Of a stretch of 39,342 bases of DNA, positions 12,415-20,109 are shown one piece after another (position 1 is the stretch's first letter; each line of letters starts with the position of its first letter). Source of the stretch: Coriobacteriales bacterium (lineage in GTDB: Bacteria; Actinomycetota; Coriobacteriia; Coriobacteriales; UBA8131); NCBI GenBank assembly GCA_031272005.1, contig JAISUQ010000179.1, positions 1-39,342 of the forward strand, written 5' to 3'. The translations under genes and the position numbers were made by a program. The notes beneath the pieces are model-generated. The model was not told the DNA's origin, did not search any database, and worked only from the letters and a program-made list of their open reading frames with translations.

Positions 12415-12457
12415 TGCAGAGCCGCTGCGACGCGGCAGCACAGCGGCACAGGCAGGC

Positions 12458-12484
12458 AATCCAGGTAATCCAGGTAATCCAGGT
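12458..12484 (+). repeat. Three perfect tandem copies of AATCCAGGT between adk and map
   Basis: aatccaggt|aatccaggt|aatccaggt read directly. Confidence 0.9.
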
Positions 12485-12489
12485 CCGAA

Positions 12490-13242
12490 GTGATTATTCT
12501 TAAAACGGCAGAGCAAATCGAAGCGATGAAAGAGGCCGGCAGGGTATCGGCCAAGGCTTTACGCAAGGTCGGCGAGCTGGTGCGCCCGGGTATCTCCACC
12601 CTGGAATTGGATCGCTTTGCGGAGAACCTGATCCGTATGGAGGGAGGCACGCCGGCCTTTCTGGGCTACAATGGCTTCAAGGGTTCAATCTGCGCCTCGG
12701 TCAACGACCAGATTGTCCACGGTATCCCCTCGGCTGACGTTATCCTGCGCGAAGGCGACATCATCTCCATCGACGTCGGCGCCATCATCGGCGGCTGGGT
12801 GGGCGATAACGCCGCCACCTTTGCCGTGGGCCAGATTGCCCCGGAGACCCAGCGCCTGATGGACGTCACACTGCAGAGTATGTGGGCCGGAATAGACGCC
12901 GCCCGCCCGGGCAACACCTTAGGCGACATCGGATACGCTGTGCAGCACGTAGCCGAAGGCGCCGGCTTTGGCGTGGTCCGCGAGTATGTGGGTCATGGGG
13001 TAGGCCGCAAGATGCACGAGGATCCCAACGTCCCCAACTTCGGCAAGAAGGGCCGCGGCACTCGCCTCAAGGAGGGTATGGTGCTGGCCATCGAGCCGAT
13101 GATCAACGCCGGCACCCACCGCACCAAGGGCCCCTTCGCCGACGGCTGGGCCGTCTACACCGCCGACAACAAGCCCTCCGCCCACTTCGAAAGAACCATA
13201 GCCATCACCAAAGCCGGCCCGCTGGTCCTGACCGCGGAGTAG
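12490..13242 (+). CDS. map: Type I methionine aminopeptidase
   Basis: MIILKTAEQIEAMKEAGRVSAKAL..., SVNDQIVHGIPS, GHGVGRKMHEDPNVPNFG; GTG start. Confidence 0.96.
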   Translation: MIILKTAEQIEAMKEAGRVSAKALRKVGELVRPGISTLELDRFAENLIRMEGGTPAFLGYNGFKGSICASVNDQIVHGIPSADVILREGDIISIDVGAIIGGWVGDNAATFAVGQIAPETQRLMDVTLQSMWAGIDAARPGNTLGDIGYAVQHVAEGAGFGVVREYVGHGVGRKMHEDPNVPNFGKKGRGTRLKEGMVLAIEPMINAGTHRTKGPFADGWAVYTADNKPSAHFERTIAITKAGPLVLTAE

Positions 13243-13641
13243 GCAGCCTCGCCAAACCAAGTGCAAGCTGCGCTGCTCAGCGGCTGCGCCGCTTCGGTAT
13301 GTCAGCTGCCGAACTGTCACCCGGCATAGAGCCTCAGCTCCACGCGCCTGCATCAAACTCACCATAACACCCCACGCCAAGCCTGCAAATCTGCGGTCAA
13401 TTCTTCAGTCAGTGTTATGTTTGGCAAGCAAAGTACCCCATAGAAGGCAATATTGTACAAAATGAAATATAGGAGTGCAAAAATTACTGAATTTAGTTTA
13501 ATATAGGGCAATAATAGCGTATTTTGGCGGAACTTTGCCACACTCCTATCTCAGAGTGACCCTTGATTGAATGCGAAGCAAATGTTTCAATGAACGCTCC
13601 GAGCAACAGGGAGAGTGCTTGGTGCGATGTAAGGGGGACGG

Positions 13642-13878
13642 GTGCAAACCGTGCGGGATTTGCTGCGTCGGCAGGTGCTTTTACCTGCAGTGCTACTCTC
13701 CGCCATCCTCTCGGCATCCTCAACAATCGTATTGCCGATCCTGATCGCCAATCTGCTCAATGGCTTTGAAGCCAAAACAGCCCTACTGTTCGCCGCAACC
13801 TCGCTGGCTGTACTGATCGAGTTAACTACCATAAGCAACGCCCCTGCTTTACCAGCTCTTTGTCTGGAACAGCCATGA
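13642..13878 (+). pseudogene. Possible remnant of an ABC-exporter transmembrane domain
   Basis: QTVRDLLRRQVLLPAVLLSAILSASSTIVLPILIANLLNGFEAKTALLFAATSLAVLIEL resembles the start of an exporter TMD; no NBD or downstream continuation. Confidence 0.3.
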
Positions 13879-14027
13879 GATGACAATAGGAACTTGAGAG
13901 ATATCTAACTGGACTTTGACAATTAGACAGTAGCATCAAGTGAGCTACGCACCAATCTCAAGTCCTGAGGCGATATACCCGGGAAGACAACGATTAAAGC
14001 TTGAGGTTGCAATCTGCACCCAATCTG

Positions 14028-14074
14028 CTGGATGTCATTACCGGACTTGTCCCGGAAATCCAGTGGCAATGACG
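14028..14074. repeat. REP-like palindromic sequence
   Basis: CTGGATGTCATTACCGGACTTGTCCCGGAAATCCAGTGGCAATGACG: GTCATT/AATGAC outer and CCGGAC/GTCCCGG inner complementary segments. Confidence 0.5.
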
Positions 14075-14219
14075 AACGGGTGTGGAATCAAAGCCTTGCA
14101 AGCCTTCTGCAACAGCATGCTAATCTGCGTTTCCCCTGGCTAATTGCCACAGCGCCGGCGCCTCTGCCACAGAAGCCACAGCAGCCAGAGATAAGGCCAT
14201 CCAGGACGAGTACTTCAAT

Positions 14220-14735
14220 TTGCCGATATACCTGCTGGCAGACACTATTGGTGCTGTGCCTGTTTCGCAGGCGGCAAGGACCATTAAGGGTGCAACGACA
14301 CCCAGTAGAAATGTCTTTGCTATCTCCAACAATATGGATTTATCGCTTGATGGCGCAGTTGTTTCGGCAAAGAATATTACATTGGTTTCAAAAAGCGCAA
14401 CGCAAAGTAGTCGAGATACTCTGCGGGCTGCCTTTGGTGGAAATACAACGTCAAAGACTTCCAGCGCTGCCGCAAGTGCGACATCGGCTTCCGGGAAGTC
14501 TCTGAGCATCGATGACCCCCTCTTTGTTCGATGGTTGAACTCAGGGACAGAAGATACGGGAGTATACCTTGCTGGAAGTGTCGAAAAGAAGGTTGAATAT
14601 GACTCCGAAGCTGACCTGTTCAATGTCTTCTCCACAAACGTTGTTGCCATGGAAAGACTCACCACCGCTCTTCAGGAACTCTGTGACAATGACCAGCTTT
14701 TCGAGGAAGTGTTGATGCGCATTGAGTTGCCGTGA
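14220..14735 (+). CDS. Hypothetical protein or decayed ORF
   Basis: 171 aa ORF, open in-frame upstream to ~14123; acidic C-terminus; an opposite-strand ORF of similar length overlaps it, so coding status is uncertain. Confidence 0.3.
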   Translation: MPIYLLADTIGAVPVSQAARTIKGATTPSRNVFAISNNMDLSLDGAVVSAKNITLVSKSATQSSRDTLRAAFGGNTTSKTSSAAASATSASGKSLSIDDPLFVRWLNSGTEDTGVYLAGSVEKKVEYDSEADLFNVFSTNVVAMERLTTALQELCDNDQLFEEVLMRIELP

Positions 14736-14897
14736 AGGGATGAATGCTGTCCTGATAGCGCAAGCAATTGCTTATAGCCAGCTATTACCGCCTGCGGAAT
14801 ACCGGGATTATCCGGATAACGTGGGCATGGGTGGGGGTTTTTCGGATATACTGAAAGCGTATAATGTCAGGCTTTGAATCTCCAGGGGGAGTTCGAC

Positions 14898-15731
14898 ATG
14901 ACGACCAGAAAACATGCCCTGCTGCTGTTCTCCAAACCGCCTTTGCCAGGGGAGGTTAAAACCCGTTTGACGCGGGAGAAGGGTGGACCGTTCTCGGAGG
15001 AGGAGGCGGCGGAGATTTTCCGGCGTACGATGTTTGACGTCTCAGAGCTGTGCTGCCTGGCTCTGTATGAGATGGAGCAGGAGAGCAAAGCCGAGGTGGC
15101 CGCCAACCCGGCGGCTGCCCCCAAGAGTTACGATTTCTTTGTATCCACCACGCCGGTGGAGAATGTGGAGATCATCAAGCACACCTTTGAGGAGATTGGC
15201 GAGTGGCCACGGCACTTCACCTACATTGCCGACCGGGGCCGCAGCTATGACGAGCATCTGCAGGATGCCTTTCAGCAGATCTTCGACCTGGAATACGACA
15301 GCGTGCTGTATGTGAGCCCGGATGCGCCGCTGCTGCCACGGGAGCATGTGCTCAACGGTCTGCGCTGGTTGGATTACTTCGGCCAGACCAGCAGTGTCGG
15401 TGGCGTGGTGCAGGCCACCACCCAGGATGGCGACGTCTGCCTGATTGGCTGGACGCGCAATGCCGACATCGATCATCTCGATGTCACCAGCGACCAGCGC
15501 GGCCGGCCACCGCTGGACATCTACCTGGGTAAGGCGGCGGATAAGGGCATCCCGCTGATTACCTTGCCGCCGGTGTTGGGCTTTGACGACATCAATGATT
15601 TCGCTCAGACGGTGACCCAAGCCCGGGCTCTGCGCTACAGCCAGAAGTACCAGCCCGACCTCTACCTGCCAATCCGCTTTCTGGATTGGGTGGACTGGCG
15701 CGGCATCAAGGTCGGCAACCCCCCGGCCTGA
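14898..15731 (+). CDS. DUF2064 / TIGR04282-type nucleotide-diphospho-sugar transferase-like protein
   Basis: ALLLFSKPPLPGEVKTRLTREKGGPFSEEEAAEIFRRTMFDV; YVSPDAPLLP; ATG 14898. Confidence 0.75.
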   Translation: MTTRKHALLLFSKPPLPGEVKTRLTREKGGPFSEEEAAEIFRRTMFDVSELCCLALYEMEQESKAEVAANPAAAPKSYDFFVSTTPVENVEIIKHTFEEIGEWPRHFTYIADRGRSYDEHLQDAFQQIFDLEYDSVLYVSPDAPLLPREHVLNGLRWLDYFGQTSSVGGVVQATTQDGDVCLIGWTRNADIDHLDVTSDQRGRPPLDIYLGKAADKGIPLITLPPVLGFDDINDFAQTVTQARALRYSQKYQPDLYLPIRFLDWVDWRGIKVGNPPA

Positions 15732-15790
15732 GTCGGAGGCGCGACGCGGGAGGCATTGATTCATCCCAACAATTGCGCTCCTTGTGGGGG

Positions 15791-15805
15791 CGGGTTTGAG
15801 ACCCG
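15791..15805. repeat. Short palindrome, possible degenerate dispersed repeat
   Basis: CGGGTTTGAGACCCG within gtgggggcgggtttgagacccgttattgca. Confidence 0.35.
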
Positions 15806-15913
15806 TTATTGCAGTGTGAGGTGATGTTGCCGGCTGGGCAGCGCGTGATGGGCTGCGCCTCCCGGAGGGCCAGGGTTACCAATGGCAATGTCATGTTTAA
15901 GCAGCGTGTGCCG

Positions 15914-17032
15914 TCAGGGCAAGAATGGCACCGGGTTGACGGCTACGCCGTCAATCTCTACCTGGAAGTGCAGGTGCGGACCGGTGGAGTTACCGGTTGA
16001 GCCAACATACATGATGGTCGTGCCCTGGGTGACGTAAACGCCGGCGGCCGTGCCGGAGGCGAAGGCTGAGGCGTGCATGTACTTGGTGACCACGCCGCCG
16101 CCGTGCATGATCCAGACCCAGTTGCCACCGGAGGAGTTGTACTCCGCCCGCACGATGGTGCCGGCAGCTGCCGCATAGACCGGCGTGCCGGAGGGCACGG
16201 CGATGTCCAACCCGAGGTGCACGGTGCCCCAGCGCGGGCCAAAGCCGGAAGTCCAGGTGCCGTGGCTGGGCAGAGGATAGATGAAGTAGGGCACTCGCCC
16301 CAACTGATCTGAGCTGACTTCACTGCCGCCGTTGTTGGCGATGCGCCGGGCCTGTTCCTCTTCCCAGAGACGGGCCTGCTCGGCGGCCAGCTCCTCCTGA
16401 GCCTGAAGTTCGGCGGCTTCGGCGGAGAGGCGGTCGACCTCGGCCTGCATCTCGGCGCTCTTGACCTCCAGGTCGGCCTTGAGCTGCTCGATTTCCTTTT
16501 CCTTCTCCGAGGCTACGCGCTCCTGCTCGGCGTAGGTGGTCCGGGCTTCCTCGGCCTCGGCCTTGGCATTCTTGGCGTCCTGGACCAGCTGGGCGTCACG
16601 CTCATTGAGGCGGCTGATCATATCCCAGGAGGTGACAAAATCCGAGAAGGTGGTGGCGCCGAAGAGCACGCCCAGATAGGAGGTGTTGCCGTTGCGGTAG
16701 GTCTGGGCGGCGCGGGCGCCCAGCTCGGCCTGGACGTCGGTCATCTGCTGCTCGGCCTCGGCCTCGCGGGTCTCGGCATCCTGCATCAGGGCCAGGGCGT
16801 TCTCGTGCACGGCCACGGCCTCGTCGTACTGGGCATAGACCTCGTTGAGCTCAGTCTGCAGGGCATCAAGCTTCTTGACCATCTCGTCGGCCTCGGCCTT
16901 CTTTTCGGCGGAGGTCACGGCAAAGGCCTGCTGCAGCTTCCAGGGTGCCAGCGCCGAAGCAGCTGCCGTAGCGGCCAGCAGGGCAAAGGCGCGGCGGGAG
17001 AAGAGCTGAGAATACTGTTGTCGTGAGCGCAT
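15914..17032 (-). CDS. Coiled-coil plus M23 (LytM-like) peptidase, possible Tat signal peptide
   Basis: SRRAFALLAATAAASALA N-terminus; long Glu/Ala coiled coil; HLGLDIAVPSGTPVYAAAAGTIVRAEY...GNSTGPHLHFQVEIDG. Confidence 0.92.
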   Translation of the reverse strand: MRSRQQYSQLFSRRAFALLAATAAASALAPWKLQQAFAVTSAEKKAEADEMVKKLDALQTELNEVYAQYDEAVAVHENALALMQDAETREAEAEQQMTDVQAELGARAAQTYRNGNTSYLGVLFGATTFSDFVTSWDMISRLNERDAQLVQDAKNAKAEAEEARTTYAEQERVASEKEKEIEQLKADLEVKSAEMQAEVDRLSAEAAELQAQEELAAEQARLWEEEQARRIANNGGSEVSSDQLGRVPYFIYPLPSHGTWTSGFGPRWGTVHLGLDIAVPSGTPVYAAAAGTIVRAEYNSSGGNWVWIMHGGGVVTKYMHASAFASGTAAGVYVTQGTTIMYVGSTGNSTGPHLHFQVEIDGVAVNPVPFLP

Positions 17033-17331
17033 CGGTGCTCCTAAGCTGTGTTTGCGTCACATTCAGCGACTGTCATTTTCGCGAAAGTCCATTTTATCAA
17101 GAAATAGCTAATCTCGCTCGCTATTAACCGGAATGCCACCGTTATGTAACTTGTGTCATTTTGAAGATTCTTTGCTGAACGTGAATCCTGAGAGTGAATC
17201 GTTGGGTTGAAGCAGCTGGTGAATCAAGAAACTTTAACATAATTGTACTAAATTAAATGTAATACTACCGTCTATGGCCAAAATATTAAATTTGCAACAA
17301 TAATATGTACAAAGCGGCAGTAATCTCTCAA

Positions 17332-17529
17332 ATATGGAGGCTTGCAGTTTGTGGCCAGGCGCCTTGAAGTGCTGCCTTGAAGAAGAGGTGTATATGCCGG
17401 GCGGGCGCTCTGAGGGCAGGCGCGGGTGCCCGCGCCTGCCCCCAGAACACCCGCCCGGAATATACACCTATCCTTTTTCAAGGCAGCACTTTAACCACCA
17501 GGCGCCTGGCCACGACCTGCATGCTCGCA
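17332..17529. mobile_element. MITE-like imperfect palindrome flanked by 11-bp direct repeats
   Basis: Arms contain GTGGCCAGGCGCC (17351-17363) and GGCGCCTGGCCAC (17501-17513); centre GGGCAGGCGCGGG-TG-CCCGCGCCTGCCC (17414-17441); TAATCTCTCAA at 17321-17331 and 17530-17540. Confidence 0.7.
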
Positions 17530-17602
17530 TAATCTCTCAATTTGCCGGGATTCTCATACGGTTTCATATCCAGTATTTGAAGGTTTATCTGCTGTTGGTT
17601 TG

Positions 17603-17709
17603 GGAAGCGCTGATTTATTCCAACCACGGCAAATCCTGTAGGGGATTGCAGTCCAGTGGACTGCGAATGGCTTCAAACAACGCAGGCTTGGGACCTGCTC
17701 AGCGTTTCC
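17603..17709. mobile_element. Second short inverted-repeat-bounded element (weaker)
   Basis: GGAAGCGCTGA (17603-17613) vs TCAGCGTTTCC (17699-17709), 10/11 complementary; internal palindrome GCAGTCCAGTGGACTGC (17648-17664); TTTGGGAAGC repeated at 17599 and 17710. Confidence 0.45.
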
Positions 17710-17722
17710 TTTGGGAAGCTGG

Positions 17723-18490
17723 TTATTTTGTCTTGCTGGGCAGGAAGCTGCCCAAAACCTCGCCGATGTTCTCGCGGAAGAGCAGGTCGGCGGCCGAATC
17801 GCGCCAGGTTTCGCCTTTGTTTATGACCACCAGGCAATCGCCTCTGAACAGGTTGACCAGGCTGGCAGCCGGATTGACCACCAGTGAAGTGCCGCCGATG
17901 ATCAGCACTTCGGCGTGGCGTACGGCATCGGCTGCGGCCTCCAGAATCGCCGAGTTCAGGGGCTCCTCGTAAAGCACCACATCCGGCTTGATTAGCGCGC
18001 CGCAGCCCGCGCGGGTACACAGCGGCAGGTCGCCCTGCTCCAGCAGATCCAGCAGCTGCAGCAGCTCCTCGGCGTTGTAGGCTGCCCCGCAGCTGGTGCA
18101 GGAATTGCGATGGATGGAGCCGTGCAGCTCCCAGACCGTCTGTGAGCCGGCTTTCTGATGCAGCCCGTCGATATTCTGGGTGACCACCGCGCTGAGATGC
18201 CCGTCGGCTTCCAGCTGGGCCAGGGCCCGATGGGCGGCGTTGGGCACGGCGGCCAGCGCCGGCAGCAGGACCTTCTCCTGATGGAATCTGTAGAACTCCT
18301 CGGGGTGGGCATCGAAGAAGCTGCGGGAGAGCATCTCTTCCGGGGGCCAGGCGAATTTTTGCTGGTACAGGCCGTCCTGACTGCGGAAATCGGGGATGCC
18401 GCTCTCGGTGGAGACCCCGGCGCCGCCAAAGAAGACCACCCTGCCGCTGCCCAGCACCGCTTTGTGCAATTGTTCATATCTCGTATCCAT
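17723..18490 (-). CDS. Sir2-family NAD-dependent protein deacylase
   Basis: GAGVSTESGIPDFRS, TQNIDGLHQKAG, ELHGS, Cys zinc site CTSC...CTRAGC, IIGGTSLVVNPA. Confidence 0.95.
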   Translation of the reverse strand: MDTRYEQLHKAVLGSGRVVFFGGAGVSTESGIPDFRSQDGLYQQKFAWPPEEMLSRSFFDAHPEEFYRFHQEKVLLPALAAVPNAAHRALAQLEADGHLSAVVTQNIDGLHQKAGSQTVWELHGSIHRNSCTSCGAAYNAEELLQLLDLLEQGDLPLCTRAGCGALIKPDVVLYEEPLNSAILEAAADAVRHAEVLIIGGTSLVVNPAASLVNLFRGDCLVVINKGETWRDSAADLLFRENIGEVLGSFLPSKTK

Positions 18491-18553
18491 GATGACTTAT
18501 AATACTACTTGGGGAGTGCCGGTTAAACTGAGGTTTTATGTTGGGAGAGATTC

Positions 18554-20092
18554 TTGGCTGATGTTCGACCATTTGTCTGCTGTCGTCCGCAGGCAGATTT
18601 GGCCGCTGAGGTGGCGGCCTTGCCCTATGACGTTTTCAGTCGGGCAGAGGCGGAGGCGGAGATAACCCGTCATCCGCACAGCTTTTTGCGGGTGGATAAG
18701 AGCTGCGCGCTGCTGCCGCCGGCGGTGGGGGAATACGATGCGCAGGTCTATCAGGAAGCCGCGGAGTGCTTTGATGCCGATCTGGCGGCTGGGCTGTACT
18801 GCACCGACGCCCAGCAGCATTACTATGTCTACCGATTGGTCAAGGACGGCCGGGCTCAGATCGGCGTGATTGCCCGGGTGGCGACCGACGACTACATGAA
18901 CGGGGTGGTGCGTCGCCACGAGAACACCCGAGAGCTGAAGCTTATCGACCGCATCCAGCATATTGAGGCGCTGGATGCTCAGACCAGCCCGGTGTTTTTG
19001 GCCTATCGGGCGGATGCCGGCATCGATGCGGTGGTAGCGCAGGTGATGGCGACTGGCACACCGCTGTATGACTTCGTGACCGATGACGGCGTGCGGCATA
19101 CCGTCTGGCGTGTGGAGAATGGGGCTGCCGATGCCTCTGATGATACTGCCAGGGGTACTGCCGCCGCCGACGTCGCTACCGCCGCCGCTACCGACGCCGC
19201 CAATGGCACAGCCAGGGGTACTGCCGACGCTGCCGTCAATGCCGATGCCACCGTCAATGCCACTGCTGCGTTGCAGGCTGCCTTTGCCGCTCTGCCGGCC
19301 CTGTATATCGCCGACGGGCACCATCGGGCGGCGGCTGCGGCTGAGATTTCTTTGAAGCGTCGGGCTGGCGCTGGCGCAGACGTTGGTTCAGGCACAGGTG
19401 TTGGCGCAGGTGTTGGCGCAGAGCAGGGGCATCCCGCGCCGCAGCCGGAGCTTCTGCCGGAGTCGCAGTCTGCGTCGCCGCCCGCGCCACGGCCGGCGCC
19501 ACGGCCGCAGCCGAAGCCGCAGCCGGAGCAGCGGCCCGCCGATTACTTCCTGGCCATCCTGTTCCCCTCCAATCAGCTGAGCATCCTGGATTACAATCGG
19601 GTGGTCTTTGACCTCAACGGCCGCACGCCAATGGAGTTTCTGGAGGCCCTGGCACCGGCCTGGGAGCTGACGGCGGTAGCCGCCGCCGAAGCGCCCTGGC
19701 GGCCACGTCAGCGTCACGAATTCGGCATGTATCTGGCCGGGCAGTGGTATCAGCTGCGTCTGGGCCCGGAGCTGCTGTCTGGTCTGGACGAAACGGACCC
19801 GGTGGCCAGCCTGGACGTCTCCATTCTCCAGCATCAGCTGATTGCACCGTTGTTGGGGATAGATGACCCGCGGACCTCCGAGCGCATCGCCTACGTGGGC
19901 GGCGTCCGGGGTCTGGCAGAACTGGAGCGCCGGGTGGAGGCGCTGGAGCAGCCCGGGGTGGCCTTTGCCCTCTATCCAACGACCATTGACGAGCTGTTTG
20001 CTGTGGCCGATGCCGGCAAGCTGATGCCGCCGAAATCCACCTGGTTTGAGCCCAAGCCGCGCAGCGGCCTGTTCATCCACCAGCTGAGTTGA
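18554..20092 (+). CDS. DUF1015 family protein with two low-complexity insertions
   Basis: HENTRELKLIDRIQHIEALDAQTSPVFLAY, ALYIADGHHRAAAA, RIAYVGG; start (TTG at 18554) uncertain. Confidence 0.85.
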   Translation: MADVRPFVCCRPQADLAAEVAALPYDVFSRAEAEAEITRHPHSFLRVDKSCALLPPAVGEYDAQVYQEAAECFDADLAAGLYCTDAQQHYYVYRLVKDGRAQIGVIARVATDDYMNGVVRRHENTRELKLIDRIQHIEALDAQTSPVFLAYRADAGIDAVVAQVMATGTPLYDFVTDDGVRHTVWRVENGAADASDDTARGTAAADVATAAATDAANGTARGTADAAVNADATVNATAALQAAFAALPALYIADGHHRAAAAAEISLKRRAGAGADVGSGTGVGAGVGAEQGHPAPQPELLPESQSASPPAPRPAPRPQPKPQPEQRPADYFLAILFPSNQLSILDYNRVVFDLNGRTPMEFLEALAPAWELTAVAAAEAPWRPRQRHEFGMYLAGQWYQLRLGPELLSGLDETDPVASLDVSILQHQLIAPLLGIDDPRTSERIAYVGGVRGLAELERRVEALEQPGVAFALYPTTIDELFAVADAGKLMPPKSTWFEPKPRSGLFIHQLS

Positions 20093-20109
20093 AAAACCGA
20101 GGGGGAGAG

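Noticed and set aside
13571-13744. 57-codon Cys-rich small ORF (MRSKCFNERSEQQGECLVRCKGDGCKPCGICCVGRCFYLQC...)
   Set aside because: No clear RBS, and much of it overlaps the Leu-rich (CTG) exporter-like frame, where a shifted reading naturally yields TGC codons; likely a frame artefact, though not fully excluded.
14120-14665. 181-aa minus-strand ORF opposite the 14220-14735 ORF
   Set aside because: No recognisable domain; the opposite-strand frame is at least as plausible and the area looks decayed.
17334-17972. 212-aa plus-strand ORF across the palindromic element
   Set aside because: It is built from the palindrome and from the antisense of the sirtuin 3' end; no independent protein signal.
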